This document shows positions 53,375-64,000 of a stretch of 64,000 nt of DNA, one piece after another. Origin of the DNA: Conchocele bisecta. Lineage: Eukaryota > Mollusca > Bivalvia > Lucinida > Thyasiridae. The notes under the pieces were generated by a model, which saw nothing but the letters and a program-made list of their open reading frames with translations, had not been told where the DNA came from and ran no database searches. Numbering within the stretch: the first letter of the stretch is position 1; each line of letters starts with the position of its first letter. The position numbers were made by a program, and so were the translations under genes. The stretch is taken from contig CM055279.1 of the NCBI GenBank assembly GCA_029237695.1, positions 5,350,323 to 5,414,322 on the forward strand, in the 5' to 3' direction.

Positions 53375-53665
53375 TAATACAGAATTACGAGAGAAGACTA
53401 CGATCTATTAGCAACGTACCCATTCTTGAATATCGCTGTATAATTCCAGACATAATCTCTATTTACGCCTAATCAACAAACTAATACAGAATTATGAGAG
53501 ACGATTACTATCTACAAGCAACATACCAATTCCTGAACAGCGCTGTATGATTCCAGAGCTAATATCTATTTACGCATAATCAACAAACTAATACAGAATT
53601 ACAAGAGACGATTGCTATCTACTAGCAACATACCCATTCTTAAACATCGCCATACGATTCCCGAC
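53375..53665. repeat. 107-bp tandem repeat, ~2.7 copies
   Basis: TAATACAGAATTA starts at 53375, 53482 and 53589; units share AGCAACATACCCATTCTTGA and CTATTTACGCATAATCAACA. Confidence 0.85.
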
Positions 53666-53779
53666 AGCCTTGACTTTACATCCGGCAGCGTCATTGGTAT
53701 TCGCGCCTTCTGCCGTGCCAATATGATGGATACTGGTCACACTTGGAGCAGCGATACATGATAACACCTCACACAACCT

Positions 53780-54018
53780 GGGGGCGTTTCACTAAACTTC
53801 GTACGACTAAATGTTTGTAAGTGCAAAATTATGATAGTCTGTAAATTTCACATTAACAATGTTTTCTTGTAAACAATTATTGAATTTACATTTATTGAGC
53901 ATAGGCTGCATATGCAACCTATGCTCAATAAATGTAAATCAATCAATTGAAATTTTCAGACTCTCCTAAATTTGCACTTACGAACATTTTAGTCGTACGA
54001 AGTTTAGTGAAACGGCCC
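53780..54018. mobile_element. MITE family B, copy 8
   Basis: GGGGGCGTTTCACTAAACTTC to AGTTTAGTGAAACGGCCC; central TTGAGCATAGGCTGCATATGCAACC hairpin; about 239 bp, the most complete B copy. Confidence 0.85.
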
Positions 54019-54119
54019 GCAGATACGAGAAACACGAACATAGTGAGAGTAATGAGGGGTGGCAGCTAGTTATTTCCCTTATAGAGATCAGTCCTATGCT
54101 GTATTTATTTTCTTACTGA

Positions 54120-54510
54120 ATAGCACACACAGATGAATTTTGCAAACAGATAGACCCAGATCAGACTGCACACATACACTGGCAAATAACATAGTCCCGG
54201 ATCGGATTGCGCAGATATATAGAATTATCTGGATCAATACTAGTTGAAATCACTATCATTGCTCCCTTTCATCATAACAAATTATGTAACATTTACCATT
54301 TTTACAAGAAATAAGTCCATAAATTACATGTGACTGTGACGGCTTATGGCTTTTGCGAGAAGCATAGTTCCAGCTCAAACTATGCATTCGCAATCTGATC
54401 AGGATCTGCACTGTTCGCCATTCCGTCAATGAAAACCCCATCATGCTTCTAACAAGCAATACCGATAATTATCACGCTACATGAGTATTTGATCAGAAGC
54501 TACATTTGCC
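54120..54510. repeat. Dispersed repeat family G, copy
   Basis: CGCAATCTGATCAGGATCTG, CACTGTTCGCCATTCCGTCA and CATGCTTCTAACAAGCAATA blocks, in a mixture of orientations. Confidence 0.55.
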
Positions 54511-54663
54511 ACACATCCGCATTTTATACTGAACCACCTATAGTCTGGAATATAATAATGTTACTTATTGCATAAAATTGGTTTTCACAATAATAATAAT
54601 AACACAATGTAATAAAACTCATAATACACTAGTGTAATAAATATGCAAATGAGCCCGCTACAT

Positions 54664-54855
54664 AAAACATGTTAGGTAATCAATACAGCTTCAAATTATG
54701 ATGATGTGCTTATTAAATAAATAATATTAACATTTGTGTTGGGTTTTTTTATTATGATATTTCTTAAACTCGTTGACTTATTTCATAAGAAACTCGGCAT
54801 AGCCTCGTTTCTTATGAAATCAGTAAACCCTCTTAATAAATATCATATTAAATCA
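54664..54855. repeat. Dispersed repeat family O, copy 1
   Basis: AATCAATACAGCTTCAAATTATGATG to TTCATAAGAAACTCGGCATAGCCTCG hairpin; a direct copy is at 60741-60940. Confidence 0.8.
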
Positions 54856-54949
54856 TCACTTATGCAAGATCCTCTATTTCCCATTTTCCCATTACGATGG
54901 TAACTTTAAAATTACATTTAGTTATATTTAGTGCCGCAGTTATACATAT

Positions 54950-55125
54950 ACAGTGGAGCCTCTCTAAACAGAGGTGTCCGGTTTATAGAGGTGCCACTGT
55001 AATCAAGCACACAATTTTTGTAATTTTGACAGATAAAATTAAATACATTATATATAATTATATAATAACACCAACACTAGTTAACACAATTGGGTCCACA
55101 GGGTGTCCGGTTTAAAGAGGTAGAA
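54950..55125. mobile_element. MITE family E, copy
   Basis: CAGTGGAGCCTCTCTAAACA at the left, GGGTGTCCGGTTTAAAGAGGT at the right, with an extra inverted piece inside. Confidence 0.6.
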
Positions 55126-55424
55126 CATTAACAGTTTGGTCTGTATGCTCATTGAAAACGAACAACATAAACAAGTATCACCATCACATCATCAACGAAA
55201 CATATCCGTAATCAGAATTTCACTATATAGCAATTTCGATTGCATCGTCTAACATGGCGTGCCTCGATTTGAGAAAACTGGGCTTACATTACCGCTTAAT
55301 GTCGCTGACACAAGTCCAATGTGTATGATCACGTGGTACTAACAACAACAACAAGTACTGAAACTTCCAGAATCCATCTGATACAAAGTACGTATTCTTT
55401 TATATTGTCCTTATTGCGTAACGG

Positions 55425-55645
55425 GTTTTGATGAAATGAAATATGGCTTGTTAAGCTGCATTTGGTGGTTTATTTTCGTCCAAACTTCTGTCGTTCTTGC
55501 GAAGAATCGATTTCCGTGTCTGCTGACACGGAAAACTATTCTTCGCAAAAACGACATAAGTCTGTGCCGAACTCCATGGACAACCAAATGCAGCTCTTGG
55601 AGACGAGTTTGCTGCGCCACATTTCATCAAAATCCGTTGCATATT
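55425..55645. repeat. Imperfect inverted repeat, ~100-bp arms
   Basis: TTTTGATGAAATGAAATATG, AAGCTGCATTTGGTGGTT and CGTTCTTGCGAAGAAT pair with ATTCTTCGCAAAAACG, CAACCAAATGCAGCTC and ATTTCATCAAAA. Overlapping short open frames come from the palindrome. Confidence 0.7.
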
Positions 55646-55759
55646 AAGGAAAATATAAAATAATACTTACTTTGGAGTGGGCGACGTTGTTGTCGTTGTA
55701 TCCACGTGATCATGCATCTTGAAGTCTTACATGTAAACCCAGTAAAGCCAGTACGCACC

Positions 55760-56793
55760 TCCAGGCTGATCAGGGTCTACAATGTATTGCTTGCTAGTCT
55801 GTCTTAATCCCAATATGCATAAACCGGACAATGTGAATTATTATACGGTTGTACGTACGAGTACATTGCTAGTTATATCGAAATTATTATATATTCCACC
55901 CTGAAATTAGAATAACCTGACCTGCAGCCAGGTCCATAACACACCAAAGTCACTTTAGTCCAGGCAATGAACAACTTTACTTAGGTTGGACAAAAATGTT
56001 AACAAAGCTTTCTCACCTGAAATAGGTCCAGTGGTCGGTTATTATGCTAGGAAAAAATTATACCCAATTCCACCCATGAAAACTTAGATTATTCTGCTTA
56101 AATCCAAGATGGCCGCCAAGTTAGTATTTCTAATAGTGAAACTGACATAACATTAGAAGTAAGCATCATAAACGTCTCATTTCCAACTACATTTATGATA
56201 CCCTTTAATTTGCTGAAAATTAAGGGGTTGTCAGACGTCGTGTGTTAAGGTCAAGGTCAATGTAAAAATTAAACAAATTAAACCATAATCTGAACACCTT
56301 TTTGTGTTAAATGCTCTTTTGACATTTAATCACGTTTTATGTATTGCAGCAGCTACAGCGAGAATGATAATTTGTTTTCTGAGGAATGTGATCTAGATAA
56401 AAGGTCAAGGTCATGCGCTAAGGACAAATTCAATGTCAAATTTGACCATAAGACGCCACACTTGTACAGATTAGTCAAATTGTACATGTTATATCGACGA
56501 AGAAACATGTATAAAACATAGGGGTACATGTTTCTGTATTTGTGATAGTTTTTACTTATACATAGCATTATGTGCATATATAACATAGTCATTCGTACAA
56601 AGCTGAATATCAACTTTGATGAGTAGACTGTTTAAATCTGCATTCTATGCCGAACTGTCATATTTACAAGTCTTACCCGTTTGGTATACATTGTTTAATG
56701 GTCTAAAATCGTATAATACAACAACTCAATGTAATTAATGCACGATACATTAATGTTTATACGCAATCAACTTTACGACACATAGTCGTTCAT
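55760..56793. other. Non-coding stretch, nothing firm
   Basis: Begins with a family G fragment (CCAGGCTGATCAGGGTCTAC). Contains CAAGATGGCCGCC near 56105. No exon recognised. Confidence 0.4.
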
Positions 56794-57167
56794 TTATTTG
56801 TCAATAAATGCCAGATCATCATCATCACACTGGCTTTCCGCATGTCTCCCATTCCAGCAAGTAATTCCCCCGAACTGTCCACATGCTGGTGTTGAGTGTT
56901 CAACCCATTATTGCGACATGTGCACTTTTTCCTGTCACACTGTGCACTGCAATTGCACCTTATAAGTTTGGGCAGTCGTTCTGGTACCGGTAGCTTTGCA
57001 GTTTAGACAGGCAAACGTCCAACTGTAGAGAGATTATTACCACGCCACACCGGAATCTGGTGGCAAGTCCTACGACTGTGCAAGGCAACAACATATTTCG
57101 GCGGCGGAAGCTTCTCTGGCTGCACACAATCAGCTGAGGTAGCCATCTTCATCTGAAACAAAGACTT
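56794..57167 (-). pseudogene. Cys-rich protein fragment (C.C...C....C.C pattern), frameshifted
   Basis: Minus strand. A frame from about 57150 (KMATSADCVQPEKLPPPKYV to VGRLPV, stop) is followed in another frame by LPKLIRCNCSAQCDRKKCTC and CRNNGL; a further shift gives TPACGQFGGITCW. Clustered Cys with this spacing recall a Cys-rich C-terminal tail that I have seen in repeat-associated invertebrate proteins. Stops and two shifts argue for a pseudogene or assembly error. An AG precedes ATG near 57152, so exon structure is also possible. Low confidence. Confidence 0.35.
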
Positions 57168-57554
57168 GATTATACACACCATTATAAAACAAGCAGGGAA
57201 TCCTCTCATTCCTACTTGACACAATCATGAACACGGTTCAGGGCTGCGTAATTTGTCACGACAGTCGCTTTGCCAATACCAAACTGTATTGACATTGTAT
57301 AACACCTGCTAATAGTATGCAAGAAGACCAGAGCTACAGTTTAGTCATGTCGTCCGTTGAACGGCTCTTTTGTGGCTTCAGTTTTTGTGTGTCGTCATAT
57401 TTCCTTAAACATGTATTTATATTTACAATATTATCTTTCGTGTACTTTGGGGTTGCTTTTTGTTGTGATTAGTTCGCTTTTGTCCATTATATTAATCATG
57501 CTAATTGCATTGTACGTTTCTGTCATTTTTAGGCATGATGGCGAGGTAAGCAGG

Positions 57555-57598
57555 TGCGTGCGTGCGTGCGTGCGTGCGTGTGTGATTGATTGATTGAA
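57555..57598. repeat. (GTGC)n and (GATT)n microsatellite
   Basis: GTGCGTGCGTGCGTGCGTGC followed by GTGATTGATTGATTGA. Confidence 0.9.
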
Positions 57599-57599
57599 T

Positions 57600-59080
57600 G
57601 GGGGCTGGGCTAAGTGATGTGGTGTGTGGTTGGCGGGTGTATGGATGGGTTGGTGTGGTCCACTAATTCAATGGAATTGGGCTAAGTGATTGAGTGAGTC
57701 AGTGGGGTGAGGTAGTCAGCTGATTGAGAGTAGTTGTGCAAAATCGCCTCCTTTTGAGTTTTTTTTTTGGAGCTTTACTACAGGGACTCCGGAGCTACCG
57801 GGGAAACTGGAGGTTTCCTCCACCAGGAGTAATTGCTTTTTATGTCGAAATTGACAATCTGCATTACTCCAATATAGACAAAAAATAAAACGATTTAATG
57901 TGTATTACTCTATTTCGGCCAAAATCTGACGGTGTGGTAGGTGACTCAAAACTAAACTAAAATTAAAATAAATGCTAGTAAATAACAAAAACAAATATAT
58001 ATATAAAACCCAATTAACAACACAAAATCAGCAACCACGGTTATCATGATAGGTTAATATAGCATTCTGATACAGCACACTAACATAGGGTGAGGGTGAC
58101 ACGTCAAATACCATACCGTCAGAAATCACTTTCTTCTTCTCTTCTCGTCTCTTCTTGATGGTGATTAGGTAGGATTGGGACTAAATGTGACAATAAGTTA
58201 ATTACGTAGAGCACACTTGCTAGACATTAGTGACTCAGATAGTACACTCGCCACTTAATTTCATTTGACCAGTCCGTATGCCACTCAAAACGCACAAATC
58301 ACGTAAACTAGTATGGGTTCCCCTCAATCATCTATAATCGATACCCAGCCATACTATATCACACACATATAAGTTGATGGGTGCTATAGGAGGCCTCAAA
58401 TTTTAGGTTACCATACCTGCATAGATTCTCCTATATTTGACGCACATTTTTGGAGCCTGAATTATAAATGCAACATTTATCAAAATTCGGAAATATAAAC
58501 CAGACCGACGACCATCGGCCTGCTTCTTTACTCGGCTATATATCCCGGGTATGGAAGGTGTTCGAGCCAATTCCCACCCTTAAATATGAGCCAAAGGAAA
58601 GGTAAGCAGGATGTTTGCGGCACTGCGTTAATCAGGTTCAACCGCACCAGTGGACTGCTTTGTTCACCGGCCGTTCCCAGAATGCATATTTCCTCTAATC
58701 GCTTGTATCTACTTCAATGTGATTTGTTTGTCCTGTTGGGACTGTTATTTCCTCGGTAGTTCATTGCAGAATAGCTGTGGTGCTTTCATTACATTTGTTT
58801 TATTTTAATGTATTTCACATACTATTGCTTTCCTCGATTCAACCTGCTCATTTATTAAATACAGCCTCACAATGAAAACATGGAAATCAAGTTAAAAGAA
58901 ACAAAGGCATCGCTAGTACTAACGTAATCCTCTCAGTGACAGCCTTGATAATATACTGACCATACGTCGTCAGTGACCTTGCGGTTTCAGACGTGTCTAC
59001 AGGTGAAACAAAGAACAGAGCGAAATGGTACATATATCAGCTACAGACGTAGTTGCGAAGCTGCGCAACTACTACATTCG
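57600..59080. other. Non-coding stretch, nothing recognised
   Basis: No coding pattern seen. A minus-strand ATCACCATCAAGAAGAGACG block near 58150 only superficially resembles the M13 exon at 37462-37563. Confidence 0.4.
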
Positions 59081-59083
59081 TAG

Positions 59084-59408
59084 ATAGATGTTACTGGCGG
59101 ACAGGCCTTTCGTTGTGCATACGCAAGCACGCACGTGCGTATCATTGGGCTGAGTACAATCGTAGATAGATGTTACTGGCGGACATGCCTTTCGTTTGGC
59201 ATACGCAAGTATGTACGTGCGTATCATTGGGCTGAGTACAGTCGTAGATAGATGTTACTGGCGGACATGCCTTTCGTTGGGCATACGCAAGTATGCACGT
59301 GCGTATCATTGGGCTGAGTACAGTCGTAGATAGATGTTACTGGCGGACAGGCCTTTCGTTGTGCATACGCAAGTACGCAAGTACGCAAGTGCGTATCATT
59401 GGGCTGAG
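59084..59408. repeat. 82-bp tandem repeat, four copies
   Basis: Unit TCGTAGATAGATGTTACTGG CGGACAGGCCTTTCGTTGTG CATACGCAAGCACGCACGTG CGTATCATTGGGCTGAGTAC plus two bases. The last unit has an extra CAAGTACG slip. Confidence 0.92.
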
Positions 59409-59639
59409 AAAATGAAAAAATAAAAACTCCAACAAAATGCAATACAACGGGGGAGCGAGTAGAGATACATAGGCGGAAAAACTGACCAATTTTAAAACTT
59501 TTACATGTATCTAGAGACTAGCTATTTACATCAATCGGCTATATCATTTTTATATCAATATATGCGTATACATGGTCCCTGTTGTATGTGTTCACTTTCC
59601 GTTTTCTCTGATCGATGCACTTCTGTCCATCATATTATG

Positions 59640-60045
59640 ATGTTAGTTTGACATTATGTCACTGATTTTAATGCGAAACGTCATATAATAATGCATGTCA
59701 GTATAGATTACAGAGCTCCAGATAAGTTTTGTGTAAAGAGCATTATACCCCCATATTTCACAGATTCAGTATTTGTCTTCCTTATTAAATAGGGAACAAA
59801 TGATAAAAAATAAAACAAATTTAAAAATTCACTTATTTGAGTTGCAAAAAAACAAACACTTTTTGCAGCTCAACTAAGTAAACTTTCAACTTTATTACAG
59901 TATTTTCACTACTCAATTTGAAAATCAATACCTATTTCACATTGCTGTGAGTAGTTTGTACTCCCACTGTTTATAATCAATGAGTATTCTGTTAAAAGTA
60001 AGGGCGCAAAATACGCCAATACGCACCTTATCTGGAGCTCTGTAT
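59640..60045. repeat. Dispersed repeat family P, copy 2
   Basis: ACAGAGCTCCAGATAAGTTTTGTG at the left and its complement CACCTTATCTGGAGCTCTGT at the right are terminal inverted ends, so P is probably a MITE of about 360 bp; matches 33825-34262. Confidence 0.75.
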
Positions 60046-60339
60046 AATTAGATGTACACACTGTTGCTGGAATTGGGACAAACTACGAAGAATATGGCTT
60101 GCAATCAGTTTAATCACGTTGAAACATATATAGGTTGGAATTATAACAAATAAACAACATTTTTGGAGACATTACTGGGCATATACACGTTAAAAAGTCC
60201 AACAATTCTGGCTGAAGGGCCTCGATCCGGCCTTGATCCCCAGAATAGTTTATACCCCGGTATATTGTTTAAAAGAATATGTTTTCTTTATAATATACCT
60301 ATTTTTGTGTTGTTTCTACATTGGCGTATAATACGTGGA

Positions 60340-60608
60340 AGTCGTTTCACTAACAAACATTTTAGTGGTACGAATTTTAGTGAACCGGCCCCCAGAGGCC
60401 CGTTTCACTAAACTTCGTACGACTAAAATGTCTGTAAATTTCAATTGACGGATTTAAATGTATTCAGCATAGGCTGCATAAGCATACTATGCTCAATAAA
60501 TGTAAATCCAATAATTGTTTACAAGAAAATATTGTTAATGTGCAATTTACAGACTAATGTTGCACTTACGAACATTTTAGTCGTACGAAGTTCAGTGAAA
60601 CGTCCCCC
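60340..60608. mobile_element. MITE family B, copy 9 and a partial copy
   Basis: A fragment (ACAAACATTTTAGTGGTACG to GAACCGGCCCCC) at 60340-60392 precedes a full copy, 60397-60608 (GCCCGTTTCACTAAACTTCG to GTTCAGTGAAACGTCCCC). Confidence 0.75.
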
Positions 60609-60740
60609 CAGATGTCTAGTTACAAATAGTAAAATAGCATTATAAGCAACGGTGGAATAATTCTGTCGTCTATACGAAGACAATCTTACATGAGCGATGA
60701 TGTAATCTATTTATTAAACAAGTTTACTGATTACCCGCTA

Positions 60741-60940
60741 CAGAAAACATGTTACATGTAGGTAATCAATACAGCTTCAAATTATGATGATGTGCTTATG
60801 AAATAAATAATATTAACATTTGTGTTGGTTTTTTATATTATGATATTTCTTAAACTCGTTGACTTATTTCATAAGAAACTCGGCATAGCCTCGTTTCTTA
60901 TGAAATCAGTCAACGATTTTAATAAATACCATAATAAATT
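60741..60940. repeat. Dispersed repeat family O, copy 2
   Basis: Direct copy of 54664-54855 with the same hairpin. Confidence 0.8.
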
Positions 60941-61184
60941 AACACAAATGTTAGATTATATTTATTGCATAAGCTTAGAAGCATTAACTGAAGCTGTACT
61001 GATCACCCATAATGTATTGTGTAGTTCTCATTGGCATATTTATTATACTGTGTATTATTAGTTTCATGCAATACAGTGTGACAGTGTGATAGCTACATGC
61101 GCCTTACTAACTGTTAAATGTACAGTCGAACCTCCCCGAACGGCCACCTCTCTACAACAACACCCTCTCTGTAACATATATAAT

Positions 61185-61545
61185 CATTTAGTAATATTCA
61201 TTTTAATGATAGTGACGCGCGGTGGTATCAGGCTATTTTCAAATGCAAATGAGGCATGATATCTTTTAATTATTTATACTAATTAAATGCGTCACCTGAA
61301 AGAAATAATACATTCGACAGATTACGAAGTATGATCATTGCACATCAAAAGATAAATAAAGAGAATAAATAGTAATGTCATTTTAAGGAAACACGGTTAT
61401 CGCCCCCGATATCAGTATGGACACTTGCGTCTGCTATAAACTGTATAATAATGCCAATCAATACGTGGGGTAATGGTGAATGAATGTTTGTTTTGCCAGA
61501 AAATGTTTCAGATGATGTCCCTGATATAAAGAACATTTTGTGAAT
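61185..61545. repeat. Dispersed repeat family N, copy 2 (inverted)
   Basis: Complement of 36510-36925. Confidence 0.8.
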
Positions 61546-61837
61546 ACTTTTTGCTTGATGAAATTCCAACAAATATTGATTTTATTGCGAAAAAATGATT
61601 TTCCTATGGGAATTTAATATAAAGATTATGGGTTAATCTAGTTTTAAATGTAAGCGTACATGCCGGTTTTTATCATTACGTTAACATATGTTGTCTTTGT
61701 TGTCACTGCTAGTCGCCATCTTGTTTCTGGATTACTCTATCCTCGTTTCTCGTGAGATCTCGGCGGACTTGATTATCATCACTAGGTACGCTCCGGTAGC
61801 AACAATATCGCCCTATCATTGCACATGTTCCTAGCAG

Positions 61838-61950
61838 TGGCTGTCCAATCATGTTAAAGCACGGGGTCTGTGGTGGCGCTGATTGTCCCTCGTTCACATT
61901 GTCCAATTGCTGTGCTTTGTTTATCGGTCTCTGTCCAATCAGAGCGCCTG
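61838..61950 (+). promoter_or_regulatory. Three CCAAT boxes in the element leader
   Basis: TGTCCAATCATG, TTGTCCAATTGCTG and CTGTCCAATCAGAGCG occur within about 105 bp on the plus strand. Spaced CCAAT boxes suggest a promoter (NF-Y type). A TATATAAAATATAAA stretch lies at 62553-62570, just before the gag ATG, and would be too close to it for a normal leader. Confidence 0.4.
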
Positions 61951-62049
61951 GCCCCAAGCGCGGGGTTTTGGAGATTAGACCCGCGGCATTCTAAGTTTCG
62001 CCGCAAGCATTCACGCAGCATGCTAATATCTGTTCTGAGAAATTGAAGT

Positions 62050-62435
62050 GATTACGGTTTGTAGTACCACGTGGCCGCAAACAATGGAACGGTTTTAAGG
62101 CGCGTGATCTGTTTGGCACTGGATTTACTGGGATTAAAGTTACCGTGGATTAATCAAATGAATTAAGTGGGGAAAATGGAAATATATCGTATCGATTATA
62201 ATTTCTAACGGGAGATTACCGTTCAACGGAATTTGAGTAAATAGTGCCACGTGGGCGAAAACAATGGAATTTAATCATCGGATTTATTTGTAGTCGCAAT
62301 TGGATTAAATCTATCGGCGTGTAATCAACTGGATTAATTGGCAAACTGACTGAATCGTATAGGGCGTGACAGTGTGGAACTTTGCCCAAATGGAATTAAT
62401 TAAGTGACACCACGTGGGATTGTCGCAAAAATGGC
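62050..62435 (+). repeat. Three diverged repeats ACCACGTGG...AACAATGGAA in the leader
   Basis: ACCACGTGGCCGCAAACAATGG at about 62068, GCCACGTGGGCGAAAACAATGG at about 62248 and ACCACGTGGGATTGTCGCAAAAATGG at about 62410. Spacing of 160-180 bp suggests an old internal duplication. Confidence 0.6.
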
Positions 62436-62602
62436 GCGTCCAACAATCGGGTTGTCGGCGAAATATGCGGATCGGCGCCACTTCGGATCCAATGCCTTTC
62501 GGACCACACGGCACTCGGCACCGTCTCATTACGTCCCCACGTCTGATCGGGAATAATATATAAAATATAAATTCTTCCCGTCACTGACATCAGCTTGTGA
62601 TC

Positions 62603-63708
62603 ATGGCGAGCTCGGAGCTAGTCATGGACTCACTGGGAACCAGTATCGGTGCCGTCTCCGAGTTGAATGATGAAGACGAGGTGATTAACTTTTGCCTTAC
62701 GAACAAGGTAGCTAAACCAATTATCGATCAACTTTTGAAGAGGGGGTTTACCAGCATGAAGGCCTTGCAGTTGGTAGAGGAATCTGACATTGATTGCCCG
62801 AAGATTCCAAAGGGTCAACGACGCCTTATAATACATATTGCGCAAGGTATTAAATCGGCCGTCCCGCCAATAATGCAGCACGAAGGGTCGACCATCAATC
62901 CACCACCCAGCACATCAGTTGGACCGCCGCCGGTGACGCAGTATGATACCGACACATACTCTACTCTATTAAACTCACTATTACATCAGCAAACAAGTCA
63001 CAGTCAAAACCCGTCAAATATTGCTACGGATAGTGTGGGAGCTGCGGTACCCGACCAGACATCATCCTGGAGTGACCCGCAGATGCATATATCAACGGCG
63101 GCACAAGGTAGGTCAACGTCTGACTTTTACGATATATGCGACTTTGTGCCCAATATGGTGCATGAGGAGGTGGTCTTGGGGGGTCACGGGGATCAGCAAA
63201 TTATTGTAAAATCTGGGGCCCACAAACCTAAACTGGAAACCGTCTCATTTACACAGTGGTCCATAGCCAATCTTGCAATTCTATATAAGTTGGTTAGTGA
63301 TGGAAAACTGGTGGGGCGTGCTCTCATGGACTACCTATCGTACACTACAAAGGTGTACCAGTTGATCCAACGATTTAGTATGGGATCGGTCCTAGCGTAT
63401 GACAGGGAGTATAGACGCCTCCAGGCATCCATGGGGTTTAGGTGGGGCACAGACGTGCAGCATCTACATACCCTGTGCCTACAACCCCGCGACAAGCCAA
63501 CACTAGGCCCCACAGTGTCACAGGTAAGCGACCACAGCACCAGCAGCCTTCGAAACCAGGTAAGTCCCAGGGTAGGGACCAAGGGGTATGTAGGAATTTC
63601 AACTCCAAGGGATGCACATATCAGTTATGTCGCTTTGACCATAGGTGCATTGTGCCGGGCTGTGGTCAGAAACACCCGGCATCCGCGCATACGTTTGAAA
63701 AAAACTAG
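62603..63708 (+). CDS. Gag-like protein of the DIRS-like element (one frameshift)
   Basis: ATG at 62603 (GCG follows; an upstream GTG at 62597 is in frame but less likely). Residues 15-80 form a helical bundle with LLKRGFTSMKALQLVEESDI, SAM-domain-like. A Pro/Gln/Ser-rich linker follows, then a conserved-looking core with WSIANLAILYKLV and VLAYDREYRRLQASMGF. The first frame runs to 63757, but the expected zinc-binding tail, CRNFNSKGCTYQLCRFDHRC then CGQKHPASAH, is in the next frame, ending at TAG 63706-63708. The shift falls somewhere in 63442-63600: programmed frameshift, splice (GTAAG occurs at 63522 and 63560) or a mutation. Gag binds the element's RNA. Confidence 0.6.
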
Positions 63709-63713
63709 ACACT

Positions 63714-64000
63714 ATGGTTATACCTACATCTGGTCTCAATCTTACAGCTTGGCATAATGAGCTTGAGGATGATGTGGACCGTGAGTTTCTGCTGAACGGT
63801 ATCGAGAATGGGTTTGAAATGATTGACCCGGGCGTAGTACCGTCCGCAGTCACTTGCGACAACCACCCATCGGCTTGTCCTGATAGCCCTCTGTACCATA
63901 AATCAACGGAGCAGGTCATGTCGGAAATAGAATCCGGTAACTATGTGGTGTGTGAGGACGAACCCCTGATAATAAGTCCCATGGCAGCAGCCATCCCCAA
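63714..64000 (+). CDS. Pol N-terminus of the DIRS-like element (truncated by the window)
   Basis: ATG at 63714, 5 bp after the gag stop, open to the window end (95 codons). The frame has NLTAWHNELEDDVDREFLLN, NGFEMIDPG and then EQVMSEIESGNYVV with PLIISPMAAAIP. The W...L..D.D.EFLL.GI..GF and I..EI..G.Y.....P.IISP..A..P blocks precede the reverse transcriptase domain in DIRS/Ngaro and related elements. Looks intact so far. Confidence 0.65.
   Translation, partial: MVIPTSGLNLTAWHNELEDDVDREFLLNGIENGFEMIDPGVVPSAVTCDNHPSACPDSPLYHKSTEQVMSEIESGNYVVCEDEPLIISPMAAAIP

Larger units (their letters stand above)
61690..64000 (+). mobile_element. DIRS-like retrotransposon, 5' part (runs off the window)
   Basis: A GC-richer leader, a gag-like ORF with a C-terminal zinc-binding motif, and a second ORF 5 bp later whose N-terminus matches the start of DIRS/Ngaro-type pol proteins as I know them. 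The left boundary is a guess from the composition change. The reverse transcriptase, RNase H and tyrosine recombinase needed to confirm the class lie outside the window; a gypsy-type element is the main alternative. Confidence 0.55.

Noticed and set aside
58130..58170. Apparent copy of the M13 exon at 37462-37563 (ATCACCATCAAGAAGAGACG)
   Set aside because: Similarity is limited to a purine-rich stretch; no acceptor and no further match.

Overview
The window looks like gene-poor, AT-rich metazoan DNA, most likely from a mollusc and probably a bivalve. This is inferred from the repeat landscape: many short palindromic MITEs, minisatellites, tRNA-SINE, Penelope-like, non-LTR and DIRS-like remnants, plus very long introns. 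I see no bacterial-type operons, rRNA, CRISPR or intact tRNA genes.

The one clear host gene is on the minus strand. It is the N-terminal half of an M13 (neprilysin/ECE-like) zinc metallopeptidase, with 13 exons from a signal-anchor exon at 51613-51790 to an exon at 21460-21569. Intron phases are compatible at every junction except one, between 33445 and 28712, where a small exon was not found. The catalytic half (HExxH, ExxxD) is not in the window and should lie beyond the left edge. Its introns are crowded with MITEs, and pieces of its own exons are duplicated around the parents: three copies of the 3' part and two of the 5' part of the exon at 42240-42454, and one of the 5' part of the exon at 28619-28712.

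From 12184 to 20420 an 8.2-kb segment is bounded by colinear inverted repeats of 0.6-0.7 kb. It carries decayed, GC-rich coding sequence: a polymerase/helicase-like gene with a Walker A motif, a membrane-segment protein gene broken by two stops, a 48-residue ORF, and two small minus-strand ORFs, one PC4-like. A non-LTR retrotransposon (14567-16597) has landed in the first gene and a MITE near the right end. I read this as an old, large, virus-like DNA transposon.

The right edge (about 61690-64000) is the start of a DIRS-like retrotransposon: CCAAT-rich leader, gag-like ORF with a frameshift before its zinc-binding tail, and the first 287 bp of pol. The left 12 kb holds a 45-bp minisatellite (2651-4305), a 41-bp repeat field with a Penelope-like fragment inside it (4440-6355), MITEs and otherwise featureless DNA.

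MITE names used below. Family A: about 300 bp, ends GCCTATTTCATCAAC, TA target duplication. Family B: about 200-240 bp, ends GGGCCGTTTCACTAAACTTCG. Family C: about 205-245 bp, CCCTTA ends, TTAA target duplication. Family D: 100-bp near-perfect palindrome, ends CAGTGGGGTCAGCGTG, TA duplication. Family E: about 180-275 bp, ends CAGTGGAACCTCTCTAAAC, TA duplication. All coordinates come from reading the sequence by eye, so repeat boundaries may be off by a few bases.
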